Origin: Valencia hispanica
Taxonomy: Eukaryota > Chordata > Actinopteri > Cyprinodontiformes > Valenciidae
Reading direction: 5' to 3'
Assembly (NCBI GenBank): GCA_963556495.2
Contig: OY747702.1
Coordinates: 22,208,403 to 22,272,402, forward strand
Length of the DNA stretch: 64,000 nt
Shown: one piece after another, positions 12,201 to 24,079 of the stretch
Numbering within the stretch: position 1 is the stretch's first letter
Layout of the letters: each line of letters begins with the position of its first letter
Position numbers and translations under genes: made by a program
The notes under the pieces: model-generated
What the model was told of the DNA's origin: nothing
What the model saw: only the letters and a program-made list of their open reading frames with translations
Databases searched by the model: none

Positions 12201-15200
12201 ACGAGCACATGATGAGGTCCCTCGCCTAACCAGTTCTTCTTTTCCAGCTGAGATCCAGCACTGCCTGGTAAGTGCTGGGGATGTTGGCTGCGGCGTGTTT
12301 GAGTGCTTTGAGAATAACTCCTGCGAGATACGAGGGCTGCAGGAAATCTGCATGACGTTTCTGCACAACGCTGGCAAATTCGACTCTCAGGTACTAAGCT
12401 AGTCTGCCTGTTTGCAGACATTTTGCCATTCACTGCCGCACAGTTATCCTCTAAAACCACAGAATAATTTTTGTTTGTTTCAAATGTGCAATCTGTAATG
12501 CACTTCACATTTCATTTCTTCAGTTTTGATTGGTAGATAAGTTGCTTCTGGATCCAGGGGTCATGTGCCAGCTGGCCTGGGGCCCAGTTAGCTTACTTTT
12601 CATGCATAGTAGAGGTTGAAACCCTGACAAATCAGGCTTGAGTAGAGTGTTAATATGCCCATAAGGTCACATACTAGGAATGTACATCGATGAGTGCCAG
12701 TTGCATAGATTTCCTCAGAACAATTGGACCATTGATCCCAGAATTCATTCTTTAACACAAGCTTTAAAATAGCTGAAACAGGTGCAATTACTGAAAAAAC
12801 AATTTGTTAAACATAACCAAAAAGTGGTGCAACAATTTCCTTACATTTCATCTGGCTAGATTTGAATGCATAGTAGTCTTTAATAAAAAGTTACAATTAT
12901 GTAAATGTAACAACTGAAAAAAACTTGAATACATTTGTGAAATTTCAACCACTTTTTAAACTTACTTACTCAACAAAATCATTTTGGATTAGTTTTTTTT
13001 TGGCCATTTTATGTAAGTTAGGTAATTAAATTACTAATTTGTAATTAATTAGTTTCAAACTACTCTTAATGTTTACCCTAATGTACTGGCGACCTGTCCA
13101 GGGTTGTACCCTACCTCTCGCCCATGACCGCTGGAGATAGGTACCAGCCCCTCTGCGACCCTACATTGATGAGCGAGTATAGACAATAGTTGATGGATAA
13201 ATGAATGGATTCTTTATTTTATTGACTTAACCACTGATTCTAACTTGATTTTCTTTTTTTTAAATTTGAATTGTTTTAATTAAATGTAAATACATAGCTG
13301 GCTTTCTCAGTATACATAAAAACCCTACAAGCTCAGATCAAGGAACAGTTAAGAAGATCCCCTTTATCATAACAGACACCTCTGCTAGGTCTTTCCGGAC
13401 AAGAGAATCATGACTAAAGCCTAGTTTATACTTTTGCCTCAGTGGAGGTGCGGAGACACGCAGCACCATTATCCGTCGACGCAAGAGCTCTCCGACAGGT
13501 ACGCAAGGACGGACGGAGTAGAGCCCGGTTTTTTAACTATCCGTCAAATGCAACGGAGAGTGTACGTCTGTGATTTGTCAGCCCAAGATAATTTCACCAG
13601 AACGGTTCTCTATAGTCAGTGTAATTAGTAGTCAATGCAACTTTTGGGCAGTAGATGTTTTATATAGCAAGGCCAGTTTATCTAATATGGTCTTTTGGCA
13701 ATTTTGAACACTAGAAGGTGCAGAGAACAACAAAACAGACCACTGTCTTTGTTTGTTTAAATGGGTTTTTAGAATATTCTATGAGCTGCACTTCAAGTAA
13801 AAATCTTTCCACCTCAATCAAAACTCTCTGTCAGCCATTGCCCCTTGAGTGGATGTGTGTTTACGAGCTAAAGTAAATAAACTGTCGCCAACCAGAGACG
13901 TCACTACAGTAGTAGGCAAATCCGCCAGAAAAGGTCTACACCCCCGCTGTCCTGTTGGGGAATTGCTTTGCAACAACGGAGAAGTATAAAAGGAAAACGT
14001 CTCCATCAATACGTGTGCGTGTGAGTGCAAACTTGCTGACGGAGAAGCATAAACTACGCTTTACAAGCCCTTTCACAGTTTTTTTTTGTTTTTTGTTTTT
14101 TTCAGGAAATCTTCTGACTTTTTTTATGTTTAAAAGAAAACCAAACAAAATTGCTTTGTGATTAAACAATACACCAATGCTTACATGGTAAAAAGTTTAA
14201 GACTTAGTAATACTATTTAACATCCCCTCAACCATGATCACCCTTTCTCTTAGAACCACAGCTAAGACGTGCTGTTCATTGGCAAAGACTTTCTTAGGGT
14301 TAAGAAGCTAAGCTTGCTAGTCAGTTTGACTTTAGCATTAGCACTGCTAAACTAGCTAGAGCAAACCATGCTGTTCTTTGCTGGACACCATGCACGACAA
14401 ATAAGAGTAATGGTTAACTGGTAACCTCTTCATCATACCATTACTAGGATCTGTGGAGAACAAAGTAACACAGCCCACCCACCCCTTACCACCCCAAACA
14501 CACCTCTTGCTGCTCACTTAATAAATACACTTGTTTAATTTTGTATGTTTTTGTTTTAAACAACATTTAGATTTCAGGGCTAAATATGTTAAGATTTAGC
14601 CCCAGATAGGATTGTCCATGACATCATGTTACCTTCTCCTAAGGGTTTCATTCACGGCTACCTATTTATGTAATCGATGTGTTGCACCATTTGAACTGCT
14701 TTTCTTAGTACCCATTTGAGACCCAGCTAAGGCCTGCATATGGTCTCCAAAGGGTTTTACTGATAAAAGATATATTTTATGAAGTTGAGTGGGTCCTGTA
14801 CAGAAGCCCATCGTGAACACAGGCCAACTTTGTAGCCATTCAGCTTGAGTAGAATCCACATAGGTCCCACATACCCAAGTTGGCTGGGTCATACCAACTG
14901 ATGGCTAAATGGTGAAATGTTTCCTTCTTTTTCAGTTAATTGTTGCATTTGTCCAAAGGTACTTCAATGACTTTGTCTTCGTATTATGCACACAGGGAAA
15001 ATCTTTCATCAAGGATGCTCTAAAGTGCATGGCCCACGGTTTACGGCACAAGTTTAGTTGCATCAGCAGAAAGTGTGTGACCATTAAGGAGATGGTGTTC
15101 CAGCTCCAGAGAGAGTGCTACATCAAACACAACCTGTGCTCTGCTGCAAAGGAAAATGTGGCAGTCATGGTGGAGATGATCCATTTTCAAGATCTTTTCC

Positions 15201-15766
15201 CTAAAGGGTAAGCAGCTACATTGGGTCACCTCTTCTTTAATGACGCCCTCCTTATAATTCTACTCTTCTATTGAAAGTTATTTCTGTTCATTTCAATAGC
15301 CTCATCCCACTTATTCATCTTAATGTTCACTATTATGATGTATTTCACTTCCAAATGTTAAATCACAGGATTCATGTGAGTAATCCACCTCTCTCTGCCC
15401 AGCCCATACGTGGAGCTGGTAAACATTCTCCTGAGCTGTGGCGAGGAAGTCAAAGAAGCACTAACTCGTAGCGTCCGAGTACAGTGCGAGCAGAACTGGG
15501 GGGCGCTATGTGACAGCCTGAGCCTCTGCTCCTCCCTCGTCCCTTCTCCTGCCAGCTCCAGTGTCGAACACCACCACCACCCCTTCCCTTCTCCCCATCT
15601 AGAGCCGGAACACCCACGCCTTCCACGGCAAGGCGACAAGGACAGAGCTGGCAAGGCGGTCCTCAACGCTCACCCGCGTAATCGCAGTCAAGGGCCCCGC
15701 CGCCACAGTTCAGAAGCAGCAGTGGTGACTGAGCATGAAGACCCCAAGGCCGACATCCAAAGGTGA
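9270..15766 (+). CDS. stc2: Stanniocalcin-2, four coding exons
   Basis: Coding exons are 9270–9408, 12248–12390, 14996–15207 and 15403–15766. All borders are GT/AG and phases are consistent, giving 285 residues plus TGA. Residues 1–21 form a hydrophobic signal peptide (MLVKLAVALLVLSVLE...). The GRLSLQN, AEIQHCLVSAGDVGCGVFEC and EICMTFLHNAGKFDSQ blocks are typical of STC2. Fourteen cysteines follow the signal peptide. One N-glycosylation sequon (NNS, residues 69–71) sits in the conserved FENNSC motif. A four-histidine run (about 221–224) opens a low-complexity C-terminus, as in other STC2 proteins. Human STC2 is 302 residues, so length fits. The family is a secreted homodimeric glycoprotein that inhibits the metalloproteinase PAPP-A through a cysteine link and thereby limits IGF release; Cys116 (FSC motif) may be that residue. 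Whether this is the a or b teleost paralogue cannot be told here. Confidence 0.97.
9409..12247 (+). other. stc2 intron 1
   Basis: The donor is GTAAGA at 9409 and the acceptor is TTTTCCAG ending at 12247. The first 80 bases are G-rich, with GGGG runs and a GGT repeat at 9461–9480. A palindromic ACACGTGT E-box is centred on 9492. CpG-rich sequence continues to about 10250, as expected next to a promoter. From 10790 to 10910 there is TATCGATA/CGATATATCG repeat-like sequence of unknown family. No other coding sequence was seen. Confidence 0.8.
13083..13205 (+). repeat. LINE 3'-end/SINE-like fragment ending in GATGGAT
   Basis: The string TGGCGACCTGTCCAGGGT, followed by CTCTCGCCCATGACCGCTGG, GATAGG and a decayed GATGGATAA tail, is a very common fish interspersed repeat. 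It resembles the 3' end of RTE-type LINEs or SINEs that share it. A second copy lies at 28583–28695. The family name was not checked. Confidence 0.7.
13418..14058. mobile_element. Short DNA transposon (MITE) with TAGTTTATACTT-type ends
   Basis: The left end reads CCTAGTTTATACTTTTGCC and the right end, reverse-complemented, reads GCGTAGTTTATGCTTCTCC, so the ends are imperfect inverted repeats. Its right two thirds match the repeat at about 62637–62998 (shared strings include GTTTATCTAATATGGTCTTT and AACGGAGAAGTATAAAAGG). It resembles PIF/Harbinger-type fish MITEs, but no target duplication was confirmed. Confidence 0.6.
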
Positions 15767-16330
15767 AAGCTCAAGAGAACTTTGTACCCCTTCCAACATT
15801 TTAAAAACCACATTTGCAGACTTATGCACACATCCATGCCAACACACGAACACACTCATTTACACACTCAACACACACACACTTCTACCCAAGCAGAATC
15901 TCCCAGACAGACTCAGCAGAAGGAAATAAGTCCCGATCTTTCCTTTTCTCTTCCGCCTCTCCAGTCATTCCAGCAGTCCCACACGGTAAACTTGCAGGGT
16001 AATTGTGGTGTAGACTTTAGGCCACATTTTTTTTTTTTTTTTTTTTTATGAATAACAGTTGTTACCATAACTATTTCAACTGTTAGGTCTATTTTGACTC
16101 TAATATAGCATTTCTCAAATCATTACTTACTGTACGATTTGATTATATTTGTATTATTTATTTTATTCTTTATGCAATGTTGAAATATCAAAATGTACAT
16201 AGAAATAAACTTATCTATATTTATATGACCATGTATAAATATAGCTACAATATGCAATACTGAGATACTATTGATGGCAAAGCATACAGTGTGCTGTCTG
16301 TTGTTCTCTTTACAGTATTGCACCAATCAC
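15767..16330 (+). other. Presumed stc2 3' UTR and downstream flank
   Basis: The sequence after the TGA contains CA-rich tracts, a poly-T run at 16027–16047 and an AATAAA at about 16204 (in AGAAATAAAC) that could be a poly(A) signal. The true 3' end is not determinable by eye. Confidence 0.45.
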
Positions 16331-16754
16331 ACATTGAAGTGTAGATATGTAATATACACCATTTGCTGTTTCAGAGTTGGAATGTCTATTATACCCTCAT
16401 AGATACTTGATGATTAAACAGAAATTGTACAGGTTTTGTCCAGTTCTGGCACATATGAATCTTAGTGCATGATGCCCATAAAGCCGAAAAACTTGTGCAT
16501 CCTCTAAAGAGGTTACAAATAGTTCAAAAAATAAGAATGGATCATTTGCATAGAGAGATGTAAGCTAAGACTGATCTCAGCTGCCTTTTGAGTTGAATTT
16601 CATTGAGTAGGAACAAAGCAAGACAGTTATTTTGGACTCAGAATCATTGTTTAAACTCTGAAATGTGTCTTATTTTAATGCAAAAATGTGTTTCATCACT
16701 TTCTTTGATTGCTAATGGAGCTTCTGAAACCCTGTCTCAGAAACATTTCAGTCA

Positions 16755-17775
16755 CTTGTATAGTTTCTTCCAAAAGTACTCGCTCTCAAAAAACTTTTTC
16801 ACATTTAGTTATGTTACAATCAAAATCTCTGATAGATTCTTTTAGAATATTATGTGATAGGCCCACACAAACTGGTGCATATCTCTGAAGTGGGATGGAT
16901 ATACATCATTTCTCTAACAAATCACAATCTGAAGAAATGTGTCATGCATTTGTATTCAGCCCAGCTGAACCTTATATTGCAACTATATTACAACTGCATG
17001 TCTTTTTGAAGCATGTTTTGCACATTCAGAGAATGAAAGTTCTTCATATTATTTGCTCAATAGCTCAAGATCAATCGGATCTCCAGGATAGACTCTAGGA
17101 ACAGCAATTTTCTAGTCCTGCAACAGATTCTTACTTTAGCTCTGGATTTTATTTATTTTTTGATTATGGTAAATCTCCTGCGAGAAGGTGAACCTCCACC
17201 TTAGCCTCTAACTGGTTTTCTTCCAGGACTGCCCTGTATATAACTCCATCCATTTACGCATCAACTCCGATCAGGACTAGCCTCTCTGACCTTGCTGACG
17301 AAAAGCTTCCCCACAGCATAATGCTCCTTGCACCATGTTTCATGTGAGGTTGGTGTTTTCATAGTAATGTGGATTGTTTGTGTCCTGCCAAACATTGTAT
17401 TTTGCTGTTAGGGCAAAAAGTTATATCTTGGTTTTTTTCTTCTTCAACATGTTTATTGTGTGCTCTTCATGGCTTGGGACAAACTTCCAATGGGACTTCC
17501 CATGACTGTTTCAGCATTGGCTTTCTAGCATTGGGCACCTTTCAATATAAAGCTACACTTGTGGAGTGCACAACTAATAGTTCTCCTTATAATAGATTTT
17601 CCCATCTGAGCTTTTGATCTCAACAGCTCCACAACTTTATTTCCCCCTTTACTTCACAATTATACACTTCTTTTTGTTGGTCGCTTGCATAAAATCACAT
17701 TATAATGCAATAAAGTTTATGGTTACAATTTTGAAAAGGTTCAAGGGGTATGAATACTCCTGCAAGGCACTGTAT
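16755..17775 (-). mobile_element. Tc1-family transposon relic, about 1.0 kb
   Basis: The left end CTTCCAAAAGTACTCGCTCT and the right end GGGTATGAATACTCCTGCAAGGCACTGTA are decayed inverted ends of the same family as 6688–7985. CCCCACAGCATAATGCTCC near 17310 is the complement of the SIMLWG-coding motif. No intact frame was seen. Confidence 0.78.
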
Positions 17776-17799
17776 AACTCCAGCTTGTTAATAAATAGT

Positions 17800-18540
17800 C
17801 AATGAAATATTCAGAGTGATTAATTCTCTGTCAGCTATCGGTGAAGTACAGCCAAGGGAGGATGTTCAGTATGAAATGTAAAAATCATAAATCATCACCG
17901 TGCCTAAACTGATTGTCCACAGTGACCGCTTCTCTGTGATTTATGTGAATGGATAATTGCTTTGTCATGAACAGATTTAATGTTGAGTTACTTTTATTAT
18001 GGTGTTGAGCCACAAAAGTCTTTGATTTTGCACTTTGGATGATTGTCGGTTTGTGGTGGACAGCTTAGCGAAGAGGTCCACATTAAGCACAGCAGTCACC
18101 CTCTAATCAAAAGCTATATTTCATCTGAGTGGCCTCGCTTTCCTTATCAAGCACACCGCCGAGTCCTGCATCACCGCACGGCTCCTAAGGAGCAGATTTA
18201 GGCCCTTTTTGTGCTTGGGTCGAACTACTCCCTCTGGCATTCTAGAGGGGAGGAATGAGGCTAGACAGAAACCTTCCAGATCTCTGGCTGCCTCTAAATT
18301 AGCCCCTATTCCTCTCTGGACTCTGGGTCAGACGTGAAGGCCTGTTATTTTACCCGTCAGAGCTGCAGGCAGCGCAGCGAGGACCCAGGAAGTGGGCGCA
18401 CACAGGGGTTCTGGCAACCTTATTGTAAATGTTATATTTACCGAGGCCACCAGAGAATTCCTCTGGGCCGCTGCCAAGAGCCAGCAACACAGGGACGGCA
18501 GGGAAGAGTGAAAGCAAAAGGTTGACGGTTACAGTCAACA
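17800..18540. other. Non-coding, candidate conserved non-coding sequence
   Basis: A repeat-free stretch with complex composition between a Tc1 relic and AT-rich sequence. It includes CTTATCAAGCACACCGCCGA and TTTAGGCCCTTTTTGTGCTTG blocks. No coding family was recognised. Conservation is guessed from texture only. Confidence 0.25.
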
Positions 18541-20400
18541 TCTATTTTTTTTATTTTTATTTTTTCAAAAACGAATTGTTGATTCACTCTTTAACTTAGC
18601 CTTTTACTTGTCTTCTCTTCCTCCTTAAGATCAAAAAGTGATAGTGTCAAGCTTCACTCTAGAAGCGCAGTATTTGAACACAGTGCACCTCATGGTGAGG
18701 ATTGGGTCGTGCAAAAAGCAAACACAAATTTAATTTTTGTGGCTCAATGAATGCTTTTTCTATTTTTTTCCCTTACATGCTTACATTTATTTCCTTTTTA
18801 TCCCCATATGGACATTTAAAGACTAATACCTAAGGCTTTCAGGCTGTTTATTTTTTTATTTTTTGTTGATTGTGGAAAATTGGGATTACTGTGATAATCC
18901 CAACACAGAACATAAGCTAATCCTCTTGAGAATGTACTGTATGTGTTTTTAAAGTGACAATCTGTTCAGCTCTCTGTCATTAGGTTTTAAAATATGGCTT
19001 TTTGTATTGATGTATAGTGGCTTGAATGGCTTTTCTTGTATGTGCTGTGAGGAAAATAAATCTAACAATGTCCCTGTATTCCTGGTGCTCTGCTGCCACT
19101 TCACCTAGATCTCCTCTGTTAAGCACAACGTGGAACAAAACAAGAATATTTTTGAGTTGGTATCACATCAGACCCAATGTGACTCCCTCAGTATCCTTGG
19201 CTCCTTCTAAGCTGTATTGTTTTCTCATTAAAATATTTTGTGTCATAAAACAACTTGTGTCTTCCGAGATATTATTTTCTCGAAGCAAAACTTCCATCCA
19301 GCCCTGAGCAGGACATCGGTGAAGGCCCTGATGTCTCAGGTGTACCCTCAGGTTAAAGGACACCTTATTCTCAGAGGACTTGCTGCCTCCTTTTTCTGAG
19401 AGCGAAACACGGGCTGTGTTTCAGGTTTCACCTACTGGAAATATCCTCCCTTTTGGGAGGCCTAAACATTTACGTCACCAGCTCTGGACTGTGTGCAATG
19501 TGTGAGATGGGTTTTGAATGTCAGATTTTATGAGTTCCCCCAACAGTGTACATTGCCTCACCAAACATTTAGACAGGGTCCCAATGTGAACGGTGGCCTT
19601 CCAACTGCTTTTTTGCAGCCTCCTTGGTATTTTTGGGTTTAAGTATAGGCCTAAAGTTTTCCTTGTGAGGCATATTTAGATCTTTGCAACACAAATCCTG
19701 CCCTCTTTTTTCACTTTGTCCGCACTCTGTCAGACGGGGTACATACTATGTCATATCATACCAAACAGTTTCTGTAACAGCAGCACCTCTGCAGTTCAGT
19801 ACGTTCCTGTCTCGCATGGAGATTCACACCCTGTTGCAAGCCAACTATTGGCATGCAGTCCTTCCAAACAACCACCAGGTGGCGACTTTTCCTCTCAAAC
19901 CCAAAGGTGCTGGAAGCAGGTGTTTGATTTTTAACAAGACCATAACAAAATGAAGCCCCACGTTTTTTACGAGACCAAAATAAAGTTCAAATCGCTCATG
20001 GTGCAGATTTTATTTGAAATATGACCTTATGTGGCCTTTTTATGGGTTTACAGATGGCAAACGAGACGAATTAGAAATTATGTAATTGTACCATTTTTAC
20101 TGGGAAGTATTAGGATATCACAATGTGTAATGCAGTACCTTTTTAAAGAATATATAGTTTCTCCTTGAACTGCAACCACAAATTTTAATTGTTTTTCTTA
20201 CACCAATGGAAAGTACTGTAAATGGCTACATGGAAGAAAAATTATTTCAATGAACATCAGATGAATTTCATGCTGCCTCTTTCAATCTGATATCCCTAAA
20301 TAAACTCCAGTGCAACTACAAGTCCCCTGATTTGTAAATTGAATTGCAACTACAAGTCCCCTGATTTCTAAATTGAATTAATCTGTTTATAAAATGCTCT
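18541..20400. other. No gene recognised
   Basis: AT-rich intergenic sequence. The only clear structure is a tandem duplication of a 34-bp unit at 20312–20379. Confidence 0.55.
20312..20379. repeat. Tandem duplication of a 34-bp unit
   Basis: Two adjacent copies of the unit starting GCAACTACAAGTCCCCTGAT and ending AAATTGAATT. They differ at one position (TTTGTAAA versus TTTCTAAA), which suggests a recent duplication. Confidence 0.9.
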
Positions 20401-20404
20401 TAGT

Positions 20405-20877
20405 ATGAACAAAAATGTTCTTCAAAAGCCTCCAAGGTTTTGTTAGAGAACAGAGAAAAAAAAAAAAAAAAAAACATTAAATGGAGCACTGTTAAACCAA
20501 TCGTCAAGAGTCTGGCACAAATGCAAATCTACCAAAACATGGCTTTCCTCCAAAATTGGCAAGAAGAGCATTAACCAGGGAAGCGGCTAAGGGGACTATA
20601 GCAACTCTGGATGTGCTGCCGAGACCCACAGCTCAGGTGGAAGAATCTGTTTCTATTAGTTGTGCACTACACAAGTATGGTCTTTTTTTGAAGGAAGCTA
20701 TAAGTTAGAAGTCATTTTGTGCTGTTGGTAATTTGCCACAAGCCACATGAAAGGTCAGGGGACAGGTTTGACCTTGGATCTACATGAAAAAATTTGGAGG
20801 ACAACAAACACTGCACATCACCCAGAACACAGCTAATCAGAGCTGATGGGTAGATGGATGAAGCTATACATGTCCGC
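20405..20877 (+). mobile_element. Tc1-family transposon relic
   Basis: Decayed + strand transposase sequence. Fragments such as CCAAAACATGGCTTTCCTCC, AAGCGGCTAAGGGGACTATA and GTTGTGCACTACACAAGTAT are typical of the common fish Tc1 relic family. A poly-A run interrupts it at about 20456–20474. The next Tc1-like element (20880) appears to have landed at or in its 3' side. Confidence 0.6.
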
Positions 20878-20879
20878 TA

Positions 20880-22295
20880 TAAACTCAGCAAAAAAAGAAA
20901 CGTCCTCTGACACCATAAGACATAAACTACAAATGTTTCACAGACATGTGACTAACAGAATTAGAATAATGTGTCCTTGAATGAAGGGAGGCTCAAAATC
21001 AAAAGTACCAGTCAGTATCTGGTGTGGCCACCAGCTGCTTGAAGTACTGCAGTGCATCTCCTCCTCATGGACTGGACCAAATTTGTCAGTTCTTGCTGTG
21101 AGATGTTACCCCACTCTTCCACCAAGGCACTTGCAAGTTCCTGGACATTTCTGGGGGGAATGGCCCTAGCCCTCACCCTGCGATCCAACAGGTCCCAGTC
21201 GTGCTCACTGGGATTGAGATCCGGGCTCTTCGCTGGCCATGGCAGAACACTGACATTGCTGTCATGCAGAAACTCATGCACAGAACGAGCAGTATGGCTG
21301 GTGGCATTGTCCTGCTGGAGGATCATGTCCGGATGAGCCTGCATAAAGGGTACCAGATGAGGGAGGAGGATGTATTCCCTGTACCGCAAGGCATTGAGAT
21401 TGCCTGCAATGACCACAAGCTCAGTCCGATGGTGATGTGATATACCGCCCCAGACCATGACGGATCCCCCACCTCCAAATCGATCCTGCTCCAGGGTACA
21501 GGCCTTGGTGTAAAGCTCATTCCTCTGACGATAAACACGAATCCGTTCATCACCCCTGGTGAGACAAAACCGTGACTCATCAGTGAAGAGCACTTTTTGC
21601 CACTCCTGTCTGGTCCAGCGAAGGTGGGTTTGTGCCCATAGGCGTTGTTGCTGGTGATGTCTGGTAAGGACCTGCCTTACAACAGGCCTACAAGCCCTCA
21701 GTCCAGCCTCTCTCAGCCTACTGCGGACAGTCTGAGCACTGATGGAGGGATTGTGTGTTTCTGGTGTGACTCGGGCAGTTGTTGTGGCCATCCTGTACCT
21801 GTCACGCAGGTGTGATATTCAGATGTACCAATCCTGTGCAGGTGTTGTTACACGTGGTCTTCCACTGCGAGGATGATCAGCTGTCCTTCCCGTCTCCCTG
21901 TAGCGCTGTCTTAGGCGGCTCACAGTGCGGACATGGCAATTTATTGCCCTAGCCACATCAGCAGTCCTCATGCCTCCCTGCAGCATGCCTAATGCACGTT
22001 CACGCAGATGAGCAGGGACCCTGGGCATCTTTCTTTGGGTGTTTTTCACAGTCGGTAGACAAGTCTCTTTAGTGTCCTACGTTTTTAGAACTGTGACCTT
22101 AAATGCCTACTTTCTATAAGCTGTTAAGATCTAAACGACTATTCCACAGGTGCATGTTAATTAATTGATTATGGTTAATTGAACATGCATGGAAAACATT
22201 GTTTAAACCCTTTACAATGAAGATCTGTAAAGTTATTTGGATTTTTACAACATTATTGTCCTGAAAAAGGGACGTTTCTTTTTTTGCTGAGTTTA
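20880..22295 (-). mobile_element. Tc1-like transposon, near full length (copy 1)
   Basis: The termini are inverted repeats (left TAAACTCAGCAAAAAAAGAA; right, reverse-complemented, the same), with TA on both sides (20878–20879, 22296–22297). The 1416-bp element carries one transposase gene on the minus strand. Compared with copy 2 (38292–39792), it lacks about 80 bp just inside the left end and about 12 bp just inside the right end. Confidence 0.92.
21012..22049 (-). pseudogene. Tc1-like transposase, interrupted by one stop codon (copy 1)
   Basis: The N-terminal part (22049 to 21819, 76 residues) has the paired helix-turn-helix DNA-binding domain (AHLRERALGMLQGGMRTADVARAINCHV) and the GRPR hook (SGRPRVT). 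It ends in TGA at 21821–21819. The frame stays open past the stop (ISHLRDRYR) into the 259-residue catalytic part (21791 to 21012). That part has the DD34E triad in FTDESRF, LQQDNATSHT and PDLNPSEHDW. One stop therefore separates it from a full transposase of about 345 residues. CGA (Arg) to TGA is the likely change. Confidence 0.93.
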
Positions 22296-22297
22296 TA

Positions 22298-23361
22298 TAT
22301 TCTGACTGTCATAGTGGTAACATGACAAAAAGTTCTAGATATCTAACAAATTTGCCAGCTAGAGAATGTTCCTGAATTTTTTTTTTCTTTGTATTTTACT
22401 TGACACCGCAAAAAACCCCATCAAGGCCACAGTGTGGTGCAGCACACATTCTGTCTGGACCACAGAGTGTGTATGAGGAAAAATGATGCTGCGTCACCCT
22501 CTGCTACTTACAACACTTGAGTCTGAGATGGATGACCTCGTGGCCAAAACAAAAGGCGGCTGGCTCGAACTAAAATCTCCCAGCTCACACTTGGAAGACA
22601 GTGACGCAGCTTTGCCAATATGGTGAAGAACTAACAGAGAGGGGGCTGAACTGCAGAGATGAGGCTGTGTGTCAGAGCAGAGAAACCTGAGACTACTGGC
22701 CCCAGGCAGTACGTGGACGTCTGCCCTGTCCTCCACAGCTAAGTGATGAATTAATGACTGGGTGCCTAAGTTACATGGATGAATCATTTAGGATCCATTT
22801 GGGGGTGAATGCATGCAATGCACTTTTGTCTGCTGTTGGACCTTCAAAATATATTTATATAATACTAGATGTCCTTTATGTAAGGCAAACTAAAGCTTAA
22901 GCAAAAAAAAAAGACTATTTGCCTGCATAAAGACTCACCCTACCTTCACTAGGGAATATAGTGTGTTGCTTTTACAGACAAATTATGCTGACACAGCTCA
23001 AAAGGCTTATGACATATGGATGGGCACACCTTCAAACACAAATATCACCATGTCAAAGCTTTCTGTCTCTCTTGGAAGGTCAGACTATTAAACCTGCAAC
23101 ACCTGGACTGGCTGTATGGTAATTCTAAGGGAAACCAGACGCTGAAGACTCACTATGTTGTTAAACCACCCCAACAGGCCCTGCAGAGAGTGGGGCGGGC
23201 TGGTGCCTGCTACTGTTACTCCAGGATACAAATGAAGGGTGGGTCTGCCCAGGGGGACTCACAATGCCGCAAAGATTAGAGAGATGAAACTAAGCAATTT
23301 CTCACTCTCTCTCTTTCTTGAGTGCTGTCTAAATACAGCTAGTATCACCTTACTGTATGTG
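22298..23361. other. No gene recognised
   Basis: Non-coding. The block 22440–22790 is of balanced composition with RUNX-like TGTGGT/ACCACAGA strings and no recognised repeat. The rest is unremarkable. Confidence 0.45.
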
Positions 23362-23362
23362 C

Positions 23363-23504
<142 letters not shown>

Positions 23505-24079
23505 ATCAAAAGCAAATAACATTCAGTGAAGCAGCTAGCTGCCTCCTCACCATGTTATAAGATACACTTGTTATAGATACAATCTAGCTTGAGGTGGAGG
23601 ACAAAACATTTGTTTACCCAAATCATCTCATCTGCAGTTGCAAATACTACACCATGGTTTTGACATATATTAACTGTGAGTATAGCAAAACTCCTAGATC
23701 AAACAAAATATTGTTTAGTGTTCGGTGATAAACCAGTATTTTGTCTGCATATGACCATTTTTGCACCAACAAGCTGACTACTAAAAGAACTCTCAGCTGA
23801 AAACTCAACGTATCTCTGCTTGGTCTGTGCACCCAGGAAACCTGGCCATCAGCAAAAACAAATCGTAACAAGACAGGTCTACAAAAACGAAATCAGTAAA
23901 CGTTTACTAAGTGACTCTGACATGTTGCAAACCCTTTAGGCGGTTCTTTGTTCTGTACAACAAATTTTCAACTAATAATAACTTAAAACATGCTTTTGAA
24001 ATGTCATGTTACTAGTGTTCTTTGTAAACAGACTCAAGATTCATTTTTGTTGTTACTGATGCAATATAAATCTAATATA
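23505..24079. other. No gene recognised
   Basis: AT-rich non-coding sequence between the GATA microsatellite and a Tc1 relic. No repeat family was recognised. Confidence 0.5.

Larger units (their letters stand above)
12391..14995 (+). other. stc2 intron 2
   Basis: The donor is GTACTA at 12391 and the acceptor is GCACACAG ending at 14995. It contains a LINE 3'-end-like fragment (13083–13205) and a TIR element (about 13418–14058), listed separately. The rest is AT-rich without recognised features. Confidence 0.8.
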
